DNA from: Ophioceras dolichostomum
Lineage: Eukaryota > Ascomycota > Sordariomycetes > Magnaporthales > Ophioceraceae
NCBI GenBank assembly: GCA_003049485.1
Contig: PYST01000079.1
Coordinates: 18,140-82,139, forward strand
Reading direction: 5' to 3'
Length of the DNA stretch: 64,000 bases
Part shown: positions 24,741 through 35,200 of the stretch, in pieces
Layout: the number at the start of each line of letters is the position of its first letter
Numbering within the stretch: position 1 is the stretch's first letter
The notes under the pieces: generated by a model
What the model was told of the DNA's origin: nothing
Databases searched by the model: none
The model's input: the letters and a program-made list of their open reading frames with translations, nothing else
Translations under genes and position numbers: made by a program

Positions 24741-25742
24741 TCACAGCCGGCGATCGCTGTCCACCGGGACAGCAACTTCGGGCGCGCTCACCCGACGAGG
24801 CGACGAATCGTGGAGGGCTTTGGAATCATGGTTGGAATCGTGGTGCGCGCCAATGCTGAATACACGGTGTAGGAGGCTACGCTTGTTGCTTGGGGCCCTT
24901 TGGTACTGGTAGTTGCTGAAAGAATGACACTCGTCGCCATGCTCGGGCCCCTTACCAGAAAGCATACAGTGGGCCGTCGTCGCCGTCGCCCGGCGTTCCA
25001 GCTCGGCCTCCCAGCCATAAGCATCGTCCTCCGCGGAGACGATGGGCGAAAGCAGGTCCGGGTCGACGATCGTTACGGACGAGGTGTCGTCGTCAGCCAT
25101 GCAGATCCCCAGGTGGTTTGAGAAGTCCGAGAAGTGAAGCGACGGCGACTCGGTACCGTCCACCTCGCACATGTCCAAGCTTCCCGGAGTCCCAACTTCC
25201 GTCAATCCGTCTCCCACGTCGCCTTCACATCCGGCCTCGGCGTTAAGCCCGAGCGTCAGCGGAAGCGAGCTCGGGTCCCTACCGTCAGGGAGGGCCCTAG
25301 CGGATCGGGAGATTGGCGCGGTTGTGCATATCGTCCTTGCACCCGAAGTGATCCTCGAGGCCTTCGAAATGGGCGGTGGAGGCGTGATCCCTACCTTCGC
25401 CCGCGTCGCTCGTCGAGCCAGCCACGGGCGGCTGGCGTGCCGCGCTTGATATGGCGACTGTATACGGGAAGCCTTTGCAGCCGTGCCACCCCTACACACC
25501 CCGTTACCAGTGACAGCATGATCCGTGTTCCAGCAAGCAGAAACCAGGCTCTTTTCCCATCCTTCGGCGGACAGGAACGGCTGGGACAGGCGGCGGCCAG
25601 GGTGGGGCTCTTCCCAAACATCTGGCTGCTCATCCTGGTCCATCGGCTCCGGCTTGAGGCTAGCGACGCACTGTGGCGGCGGAGATACTGTCGTTGGTGT
25701 ATCTTTCGGGGTGGTATCCGGTGATGACACGACCTGTAACCC
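24741..25742 (-). CDS. Long open frame directly behind the RGS stop codon (extension, extra gene or 3' UTR)
   Basis: After the RGS stop TGA at 25743-25745 the same minus-strand frame stays open for about 333 codons. There is no ATG next to the stop; the first in-frame ATG is at 25640 (MDQDEQPDVWEEPHPG). The encoded sequence is Ser/Pro/Ala-rich and not obviously random, with acidic and basic clusters such as AYGWEAELERRA and SSPRRVSAPEVAVP. I do not recognise a domain. It could be a C-terminal extension made by readthrough or splicing, a separate small gene, or an open 3' UTR. The TGA is followed by GGG, not the leaky CTA context, so efficient readthrough is not expected. Confidence 0.3.
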   Translation of the reverse strand, partial: GLQVVSSPDTTPKDTPTTVSPPPQCVASLKPEPMDQDEQPDVWEEPHPGRRLSQPFLSAEGWEKSLVSACWNTDHAVTGNGVCRGGTAAKASRIQSPYQARHASRPWLARRATRAKVGITPPPPISKASRITSGARTICTTAPISRSARALPDGRDPSSLPLTLGLNAEAGCEGDVGDGLTEVGTPGSLDMCEVDGTESPSLHFSDFSNHLGICMADDDTSSVTIVDPDLLSPIVSAEDDAYGWEAELERRATATTAHCMLSGKGPEHGDECHSFSNYQYQRAPSNKRSLLHRVFSIGAHHDSNHDSKALHDSSPRRVSAPEVAVPVDSDRRL

Positions 25743-26978
25743 TCATAAGGGGTTGTTATGGTGTGAGTGGTTGCGGGGGTGGTACTCGTTGGAGCCGCCC
25801 GGGTAGTAGTTCGCTTCTCCCATCGGCACGTCGGCGTCAGTGCCAGTTGAGCCCGAACCCGCCGCCGCCACTGCTGCCGACGACGACGACGACGACGACG
25901 ATGACGGGCCCCCTGATGTGTTGCTATTGCTGCCATGATTTCCACGACGTGCTGAGCGGCTCTTTTTACTGAGGCCTAGCTTGGCACTCATCCTTTTCCA
26001 ACCGTTGTTGTGCGCGCTGATGGCCCTCTGCAGGCTCCCGGGGGACGTGCTGAACCCCCAGTCTGATGTCGGTGGCGTGGTTGGCGGCGTCAAGGGATCG
26101 CCGGGCGGTGGCGGCGTCGACCCAGAGCTGTCATCCGTCAGTGCCTCCGGCTCCTGCTCAGCTGCATCAGTGGACGAGGACGACGAGGAGCGCGCCGCCC
26201 CATCGGCCCTGCGGCCGAGGCTCAGCTGGGGGAGCTGGGGAAGCCTGGGAAGCTTGGGGGACCGGCTGGACTCCTCCTGCGGGGAAGACGACGACGATGC
26301 ATCTCTGGGTATGCGCAGACGCGCTCGGCCCTGTCGCGAATCCAGTTCCACCTCGTCTCGTTCGAAGCCGACGGCGGTGGCGTGCGCTCCGCTGACGGAT
26401 TCTAGGAACGGGAGCAGGACCGAGTCGTTCATCAGCTCGTACACAATCCTCACCGCGGCGTCGAGCTCGGATGGGTCAGGTGGCGCTGGGAAGCACGCCA
26501 GCGACAGGAGGTGATCGCGGACCGGCCCCGGGAGGTTAACCTCGCGGGGCCCGCACGGCTGGATGTAGGCGTTCATCATTTTCTGCCACAGGCTGCAGAC
26601 ATGGTCGTTCGCATCGCGGAGCCAACTCGCCGCCTGCTGCTCGTGCAGGTGGCCGAGGATGTCGGCGTACGCCGCCCGGTAGCGTTCGGCTTCCATGGTG
26701 AACTCTAGCGTTTCCAGGCAGTGGTTTTGGGAAAGGTAGGCCATAAAAGCGCTCAGCGTCCATGGCGGCGGGGCTGCGTTGGACAGTATTTCCCGCAGTG
26801 TGGGCGGCAGCGTGGCCATGCTCGGTGGCCGGGAGAGTGCCGACATCGCAACCGCGCCGTCGTCACATCCGTCGCGGATAAAGGACGGGTGCGCAGACGG
26901 CTGTGGGGAGAGTTCCCTCGGACTGGGCGAGGGGGTCAGGTAGGTGGGTGAATAGCTGCGTCGTCTGGACCTTTTCAT
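25743..26978 (-). CDS. RGS-domain regulator of G-protein signalling
   Basis: One exon of 411 residues, starting at the ATG at 26978. The RGS fold begins near residue 55 with TLREILSNAAPPPWTLSAFMAYLSQNHCLETLEF. It continues through AYADILGHLHEQQAASW and IYELMNDSVLLPFLESV to about residue 215. This is the helical box that speeds GTP hydrolysis by heterotrimeric G alpha subunits and so damps pheromone, nutrient or stress signals in fungi. The C-terminal half is low-complexity Ser/Pro/Gly, including a run of Ser codons (TCG repeats on the minus strand near 25877-25905). It has no DEP or membrane segment, which fits the short fungal RGS class, but I cannot assign it to a named paralogue. Its upstream region is unusually long, more than 5 kb to the next gene. 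Confidence 0.85.
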   Translation of the reverse strand: MKRSRRRSYSPTYLTPSPSPRELSPQPSAHPSFIRDGCDDGAVAMSALSRPPSMATLPPTLREILSNAAPPPWTLSAFMAYLSQNHCLETLEFTMEAERYRAAYADILGHLHEQQAASWLRDANDHVCSLWQKMMNAYIQPCGPREVNLPGPVRDHLLSLACFPAPPDPSELDAAVRIVYELMNDSVLLPFLESVSGAHATAVGFERDEVELDSRQGRARLRIPRDASSSSSPQEESSRSPKLPRLPQLPQLSLGRRADGAARSSSSSSTDAAEQEPEALTDDSSGSTPPPPGDPLTPPTTPPTSDWGFSTSPGSLQRAISAHNNGWKRMSAKLGLSKKSRSARRGNHGSNSNTSGGPSSSSSSSSSAAVAAAGSGSTGTDADVPMGEANYYPGGSNEYHPRNHSHHNNPL

Positions 26979-29900
26979 TCTTTTGTCCCCGGGCCAAGGG
27001 GGGAGGGTAATTGGGCTTTGGGGCGGCAGAGGCCCGAGGTGGGTTTCTTTGCTGCAATACTATGCCGTGCACGAGCGCGACAGGATAGTTCGCGGCCGTC
27101 CAGGCCCACCAGCCAGCAACCAGCGTCGCCAGACGCTTACGAACAGAACGCCGACGGGACGCGGGACACCTTCGGCCGTGCGTTTGTGTGATTCAAGCCA
27201 TCCGTGTCGCACAACCAACCCCGGCGCGCTTGTCGACGTAGAGAAGAGTTGGAAGAGACCCAGGTAGCCCTTCAAGCAATTGCTCAGAGACCGGTTCGTA
27301 CAAGGACGCCGCTGTAAACGCGTCTCTGTTTCGCACGGCTTCGAGAGGAGAGAGGGTGGGATGAGAGAGGGACAAAGAGAAAGGAGAATGACAAGACTTG
27401 AAATCCGGGTGACGGTGTCCGGGAAGTAGAATGACTGGACCTGGGCGAGCGAGCAGTCAGTTCGGTTGGCCAAGATGTAAATCGAGGAGCCAGCGAGCGT
27501 TCAGGAGACACGTCAACAACGACCGGAGGTCCTGTTTCGAGTTTCGAGCCGAGACAGGATTGCGTCTGGTGCAACACACGGCAAGCGATGCGATGGACGA
27601 ACCCAAGGAAGGAGACGCGCAGTGCCGTAGGAGGATATCTTGAGAGACAGAGACAAGTACCAAGTCTAAGAACAGGCTGGGAATGCGGTGTCTAATTCGC
27701 GGACAGAAGCGGACGGACGATATTGAACCAAGTATTGACGGGTGACGACGAGGGCGCCCACGGGTTGCGATTGCAGCGACAGCAGCGAATGAAGCAATCG
27801 GCGACGGCAACGAGGGTGCTTTGGTCGCTGCAGATACGAATCTAGACCGAGAAAGAAGATGAGCGCGCAGAGTGGGAAGAAAGAGAACGGGTCAGGCGGC
27901 AATACAACGTGGTCGAAAGGCGTGTTTGCTGGAGTCGAAAAACATATGAGCATCTAGGAGGAAGGTAGGTACAGCCAGACTAGATGTGGGATGGCGGATG
28001 ACGGGTGAGCGGCGAGAGACGGAAGACGGAAGACGGAAGGCAGATAGCAGAAAGCAGGCGGATGGCGGCGGATGAATGGTGAGTGGTGATGGTTGGATGG
28101 GGGTAATGGATTATGCTGGACTTTGGACCAATGCGGAGGGGATGGCCAGACTTTAGAGTTTCTGGAAGGGCGGGAGAAGTAATTTATTGTGGGGGCCCTC
28201 ACACGGCCGGTGGCCACGAATGGAAGGCGAAACCCAGTCAGTTCTGGCGCCAGCTTATCAGCGGCGCTTTCCATAGGTCGGGTGATTAATAGCAGGAATG
28301 GTAATATGAACAGAACAAAGAACGCGACGAATGAGGAGGCATGAATCGGGCAATTTTCTGACTCTGGCAAAGCCGTAAAGGGGTTCCAGAGTACCGAACA
28401 CGTACCAAAAAAAAAAGAACGAAAAGAAGGAGAGAGGAGGAGAGGAAATTCCGCGGAAATTGTATAGAGGCAATTGAGAAGAAACAACGGTCCGCCTTTT
28501 GAAGAGGCCACGCCAGACGGGCCAGAAAATAAGAGAAAAGAGGGGGCACCAGAGCCCAGAAGACGGGACTGCACGTAAGGTTCCCACCAGGTATGGCGCC
28601 GGGCGGCCACTAGCGGCATGAGCAGAGAAGCACGAGGAAGCGAAGAGGAAGAAAAGAAGAAAATTTCAGCGGTACCGAGACACGAAATGCACAAAGAACG
28701 GGCCAACAACGGAGTGGCGTGGTCTTCATCAGGGCAAAGAATGCGGTCGCCCGATTCACAGAGCAACAACAAGACTGTACTTTCTGCAGCTGCTCGAGTC
28801 CCCAATATGTAATGTCACAGTTAATGTCCAAGTCGTTGCAAACGCGCAGGAAAGTCAGCAGCGCCAATCAACATTTCTAGCCTCTAGACGTTAACACTTC
28901 TTCAGATACTTTTCTTTAGAAGACTTAACAGTACAAGTATACATAGAGTCTGTGCAGCAGAGGTCTGGTCATGTCTGGTCTCTCCGCCCCACCCGCATGA
29001 TCGCATCTCACCCTCCTTTGTAGGCACAATGCAATGAATCTTAACTCTCGCCTCCCATCCAAAAAAAATCACGACGGGCTAGATGATTGCACCTAGATAG
29101 GCACGGCGATTTAGCAGGATGCATTCGTGAGGTTTTCTCTCTTTTTTTTCTTTTTTGGTTGTTTTATTTTATCATTCCCCCCCCCCCCCCAAAAGATGAC
29201 AGGACATATGATGATTGCTTGTCCTGATTCTGAGATTTTCCCATTCTCCACTGTGCAGATCAGCTCGCAGCTGTTGGTTCTGGCCCCTGGCCCCCTCTAC
29301 GGCCACTTGCCTCCGGTCTTCAATTGTAATTGGCTCTGTCAGGCATGGGTGAGCAGTGAGTAACCTAAGACAATCGCCAAACTTGCAGGGGTCTTCCGTC
29401 TGACGCTGGTGGCGCGGCCAGGGAAGGGCGCTAGAACCGTGGTAGAATTGTTCCATGGAAAAACTCGAGAGGCATCAATCATCCTGAGAGGAGTTGCGAG
29501 AGGTCACGAGCAGGGTAAGAGGAACGAACGTATTGCGCTGGGACGGGAGACCCGACCTGACCCGCACCTTTCTCGGTACGGTACCTTGGTAGGTATATGT
29601 AGGTATGCGTTGATGTGCGCCGCTTCACGCTCTTCGTGCGACTAGGAACTCCTAAAAGCAGCGACGGGAAGTGCGGCCAAGCAGTCGCACGATCCCCGGC
29701 AAACAAGAAGCACAGATTCGAATGAACGTTTCACGCGAGCCATTACGAGCGTTGTCATGACCTATGTGCGATTTACGTGAATCCTCTCACCACGAGTTCA
29801 TCGTCGATCCCAAACACGTACGGCACAACGGAACACGTACTACGTACCTACTAGGTACGCAAGTATGGATGTGGATGTGATCCGGTGACGAATGAGCGAC

Positions 29901-32206
29901 ACAACAAGCGCAGTACGGGAAGGGCCGGCCTCGGTTGCTCCTTTACGTGTCGTCCGACTCCCTTCTTTGGATGTTCGGCAGTTTACATGTCTTTTCTCCC
30001 TACCTCCCTTCCTATCTTACTTGCTTAGGTACCCAGGTAGCCAAACGCAGCTACCTTCCTACCGTACTCTGCGTGCGTACTGGCCATTGAGGCGCCCAAC
30101 CAGAATCGCCGAAGCGAGAGGATAGCTTTCAAGGAAGACGAGAACTACCTACCTACCTACCTAGGTAGGTATTGAAGGGAACCCGAAAGGGCTATCACCT
30201 ACCGGTCTGCCCCATGTCAATACCTACACGCGAAAACGTATAGGGGTACCTGGGTAGGCATTTAGGTAAGGTCGAGATAGTAGGTACCCAGGCAGTTAAT
30301 AGGTAGGTACATTCACCATGCCCCAAGGCTGCAGCTTGCCATATAGTGCATCGTATATCGGGGTCCGCTCCAATCGGCACTTGGCGTTGGCTCGCAGGGA
30401 GCCATATCTAACAGTCCAGCAACTCGCCGTCCTGACTGTTGGTTGGCGGCGCAGCCGGGTTAGATCAGCTGCTGCCCTCTACAGAGTAACCTTGTGTCTG
30501 ACGGGAACATCGGCTTTGAAATGAAGCGGCCTCGATTTCTTCGAATCCCCTCTTTCAGCCCCCTAAATGTCCCTCCATGTCTGCTCAACTCCCTCAACCT
30601 TGAAACCTGCATGCCCAGTGCTTCGCTCCCAACATCGCAGAGCTCCTCCTTCTGGATTACAGTGCCGGCTGCTTATGAGACGTGCGGTACCTCACTCGAG
30701 AGGAAGTGCGAAAGAATTTCCGTCCATATACAAAAGCATATCGTAGACTACAGGTATCAACTACCTACCTACGGTGCCAAGGTGTAACTACCTACCTTGG
30801 TAGGATTTGTGTTGCTTCGACTCTTTCTGGAATGTGAATTTTTGAGAAATTCGCCTATCCATCAATCCCCTCCAATTCAAAAGTCCATTCCCTGCCGTGC
30901 ACTACCACTGGTCTGTTACTATCGATTCGGCCCTGATCGGAAAGGACGCGCCGGCAGAGGCGAGCTGCATCGTCCCACCCCGCAGTTCACTTCTGGTCAG
31001 GAATTGAGGATCGTCCGCCACTTGGCAAATTAAGCTCAGGGAGGGTGTACCGCCGGAAGCGGCATGGCGTCGGTGGCTGGGCGGAAATGAGAGAAGCGCC
31101 TTCGAGAACAATGCTGGAAGCGGCCTAGTGGCACAGTGGCCGTTGATTCTTTGGGTCGGATCGACATCCAGAGTCACACTCGGTTCCACACCAAAGCCAG
31201 GGCGGCGTCCAACGGAGTCACCACACAACTACCACACTGGCGCCACTGACGGACACGCCGGTGCCACCCATCCAACAGCCTGTCTTTAGTGCGTAGGTGT
31301 GTACAAAGAGAACACCCACAAGTCTATGTTGCTGTATTCCGGGCAAGCTCTATTTGCCCTCCCAGATACTTCGTGCATGCGAGTGCGGCTGGTCTGTTTC
31401 CTAAACGCTGACTGGCTGACTGGACAGGAGGGCGTGCATTCTGGCAACCAACAACCAGCGAAGCTGAAAGCTGGGACCCAAAAGGGAAAAAAATCACATG
31501 GGAAAAGAGCCCACGACTGCTGCAAACGCATACACAACAATAAAACACGGCAGTTCCAATGCTCTTCTGTCGGCGCCGATCTGTCACAAACTCTCTCAAG
31601 AGGAACCAGTATCAGGCTTAGGATCCAAAAGCACAACAGCTAGAAAGAGAATTCGTACATTATTTAAAAGAAAATGAACACAAAACCAACGCAGGATGCA
31701 GAAAATAGGGAGCAGGCCATCGAGGTTGAGGCCACCTATGTATGCTCCCAAGCCACCCAAACCAAATCCCAAAGCACGAGGGAGAGAGAGAGAAGGGTGG
31801 AAAGAGAAATATAATGATCAGGGGAGAACGCGAAAAGACGCCTGCCCGCAAAGTGATCGCGTGAACAGAACAAAAAAATGAGGCAGAGGAGGAGAAAGAG
31901 AAAAATCCTAGCCCAACAGAAAGTAACCACACACTTCTCCTTTCCGCTCAGGGGGGGGAATCTACCACCCCATAGAAGTCTGACAAGAGAAAAGCAGAAC
32001 AGAAAGCCCCCGCAAAAACAACCAGCGAAACCAAAAAAAAATAAAGTAAGACAAATACAACGTAAAGGGAAGAGAGAGGGGAGAGGGGAAGAAAAAAAGA
32101 AGGAAAAGAAAACCCCGATGGAAAGTCCAACGAAATGTTCCGACAAAATACTCCAACAAAAAATCAACGCGAAAAATCCCACGCAAGACGGCCTGATCTT
32201 AGTACT
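26979..32206. promoter_or_regulatory. 5.2 kb gene-poor region upstream of RGS and downstream of the Ulp1 gene
   Basis: No gene is supported. Between 27.3 and 28.9 kb and again between 31.75 and 32.1 kb the plus strand is markedly purine-rich, so the transcribed (minus) strand of the RGS leader and the Ulp1 3' region is pyrimidine-rich. A 283-codon minus frame (27954-28805) is built of Ser, Leu, Phe and Pro codons from this bias and does not look like a protein. Other contents are a GACGGAA x3 tandem repeat at about 28017-28039, a 14-C run at 29177-29190, and many palindrome repeats at 29.8-30.8 kb. I saw no tRNA. Confidence 0.5.
30144..30311. repeat. Cluster of TACCTAGGTA-type palindromic repeats
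   Basis: CTACCTACCTACCTACC then TAGGTAGGTATT at 30146-30172 forms a perfect inverted arrangement. Further GGTACCTGGGTAGG and GTAGGTACCCAGG copies occur up to 30311. Confidence 0.7.
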
Positions 32207-35200
32207 TTAGAGATGGGAGAGATCAAACTCTCCCGAGAATCCTCCGTTCAGCAGCGCGCCCGCGATCCTCCGACGCTGGGTCGGCATGTCCTCCGCCTTG
32301 TACTCCGATGGGTCGATGCCCAGCGCCACGCACATGGCGTTCGTGATGGTATGCACCCCGCAGTCGTGGCCGTTGGTCTGCTGGGGCGACTCGTAGTCCC
32401 GGACAGTCCACTCGTCCGGCACGAAGTCCTCCTTGAGGAACTCCTTCACCCACTTCAATATGGTGCCCGCCACTCTCGGGCTGCCGGCACCCGTGCGACC
32501 GAGGGAGTCCATGTGCGCAATGGTGCGCACATGTGGGCGGACGATGCCCAGGGTCCAGTGGGAGTTTCCCAGGTTGATGGGGATGAGGAAGGTCTCCACA
32601 CTGCGGAAATTGTCTCGGCGCACACCGACCCGTCGCAGCCACCGGTCGGTGCTGCGCGGTTGGGCCGACGAGATATTGGTCCAGAAGTGCGTGTTTAGTA
32701 GCACGCACTTTGGCGTCTGCTCCCTGATGTTCTCAATGCCGCTCCGTGTGTTGACGTGCGACATGAGGAGCGACAGTGCTCCGTTGATGATCTCGTCGTT
32801 GAGCCACACGGTCGGCGGCACCACTTGCTTGAAGTCGCGGCCCTTAATCGCCGTTCCATCGTCAGCCTTTGCGAGCTCGTGGTTGTCTCTGGCTCGCAGA
32901 GTGTCATCGATCCTCTGCTCCCAGCCCGCATCGGTGATTTCTGGTACGATGGGCCGCCTCGGCTCGCGCAAGCCGCCAGTTCTGGCGAGCCTCTCTTCCT
33001 CCTCCTTCTTCTTCCTGCGCTCACTGTGTCGCCGCTGGATTGCGCTCTGAACCTCGGAGTGCAATTGCTCCTGGAGTGCTATGTCGTCGACTTTGTCGGT
33101 GCTGATACGGAGGCGCTCGATGGAGGGGGGCTGTCCATGTGCGAGAGTGAGAGGCCGCCTGCTCGCCGGGGTAACAGGCGGCGCCTGGGCTGCGGTCACG
33201 GGCTTTGACTGCGATGGCGGAGCATCTCGCAGAGTCTGCGGGTCCGAGGCGGCGTGGGAAGCCTTGCGCGGTGTCACTGGCGCCGACCGAGATGTAGAAG
33301 TCGAGGGCTCCTGAGAAGGAGCGAGGTGCTGACTGTCCGTCTGGACAGAAATAAGAGGTAGAGCCGGCTGAGAAGAGTTGGCGGAGGTCTCGGAGTCAGA
33401 CTCTAATTCGGACTCGGACGGATCCTCTGGAAGCAACTCCTGCAGAGAGGAGAGGCCCCGACCACCGGTCTGAAGAGAAGCAAGAGGCGAGACCCAGGGA
33501 GACCGCTCGGGAGATGCCTCGGGAGAATGCTGAGGCTCGCTGAAGGAGCTCGACGGGGATGACTGCCGAAGGATGGACGATGGATGGCTGCGGATATTCC
33601 ATTGGAACTCCAATCCGCCGATGTTGTAGCTGTCATCTTTAAGATAATCTAGGATGAGCTTACGGTGCGCCTCTGTGGAACGCACCGGCTTCTTCGGCGT
33701 CGGCTCATATTCGGCGCTTGCCGTCTCTCGGAAGGGCGAAGAGAAAATCTCATCGGCAGCCTTGTTCGAGGGCTCGTCAATGTCCGGAGAGCCATCGCGA
33801 GAGGCATCCTGCGAGACTGTATTGGAAACGCAGTGCGCATTCTTTGTGTTGGGTGCGGGAAGCCTGAAGAGTGCCCTCTTCGAAGGCGTGAGCGGCGGGC
33901 CTTGTTGCGCGTCGCTCGTCTGATCGCGGCTTGCTGTGGGCGATCCGGGGGATGATTGACCTAGCGGAGGATGAAGGAGGGGCGAGTCCTGCAGGCTCGG
34001 CATCGTGGCCTCGGCCTGCTCGGGGATCATCGTGTTTCTGACCGGCGTTGCCTCCCCATTCGGCATTCTGTGCTCGGTCTGCATACTGTGGTCCACCTCC
34101 ATCAGGTGGCCGGCCTGCGTCGAGAGCTCCATCACCATCGCCTCCTCGGGCTGCATGATGTGCTCGACCGGCATTGTGCGCTCAACCTGCATCGATATGT
34201 GCTCCGCATTGGCCTCGCCCTGCACGATGTCCTCTCCGTGGAAGAAACCCTCGCTATGTGCAGTGGCGGCGTTATGTATGGTGGCAGGGTTCTGTGCAGT
34301 GGCGGTGTTCTGTTCAGCGGCCGTCTTGGCCTGAGCTGCATCGGTCGATTGCGACGCACCCATGGGTAGATTGTTGACGGGAGTCGTGACGCCCTCTGTG
34401 CCGTTGACGTCAATTCCGCCAGGAGAGTCGTCTGAAGAGCAAGAGCTAGGGAACTTATACGTGCCAGGCCGGTCCCAGAGTGGCCCCCTCGGATCTCCCG
34501 CGCCCTGTTGATAGACGGGACTGTCGCCGGGGGAGTCTGAAGAGGTGTCTGAAGAGGAAGAGCTAGAGAGCTTGTACGTGCCAGGCCGGTCCCAGTATGG
34601 CCCCCTCGGATCTCCCGCGCCCTTTTGATGGACGGGACCGTCGACGACAGGAGCAACCGAGCTTGGAACTTGGTATTCTTCAACGCGCTTCCTGGAATTA
34701 AACCCGACGATAGACCAGGGATCCCGCGAGGGATCACACTCGGGGATGGGGCGAAATGATTCTCCGTCGATCGCTTGGCCGGTGCTGTTACTCTGCGGGA
34801 TACGCGGCTTCTTCAAGATGCCCTTGCGCCGTTGGTTGCGGCTGCGTGGGGCTAGGGCTGCCCGACGACTGTATGCCAGCCTAGGGTCCTCCTCGGGTTG
34901 GTCCTCAGGGCGGACGTACGATACGATCCGGTCGCCGGCGCGGGCGTTGTAGATGTCTTGAGCAACTAGGCCAAGCGACTCCGTCTCAACAGTTGTTTGG
35001 AGGTAGCCTCCTTCCTCGATGACGCCGATCAGGCGGTTGAAGAACTTCTCGGCGATGGACAATCCCTCGTGCTGGCTGACTGGGATGTAAATAGGCTCCT
35101 GGGGCGTCTTGCCCTGCTGTTTGAGCTTGTCGATGGCCGACGACTTGTAGATTTGCTCAAACCAATTCTTCGCAATCTGAAGACCTTCGGCCCACTCGTT

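Noticed and set aside
25740..25748. Programmed stop readthrough of the RGS TGA as a firm call
   Set aside because: The base context is TGA GGG rather than the leaky TGA CTA known from fungal readthrough genes, so it is kept only as one option.
27954..28805. 283-codon minus-strand open frame in the gene-poor region
   Set aside because: Composed almost only of Ser/Leu/Phe/Pro codons from a pyrimidine-rich strand; no conserved-looking segment.
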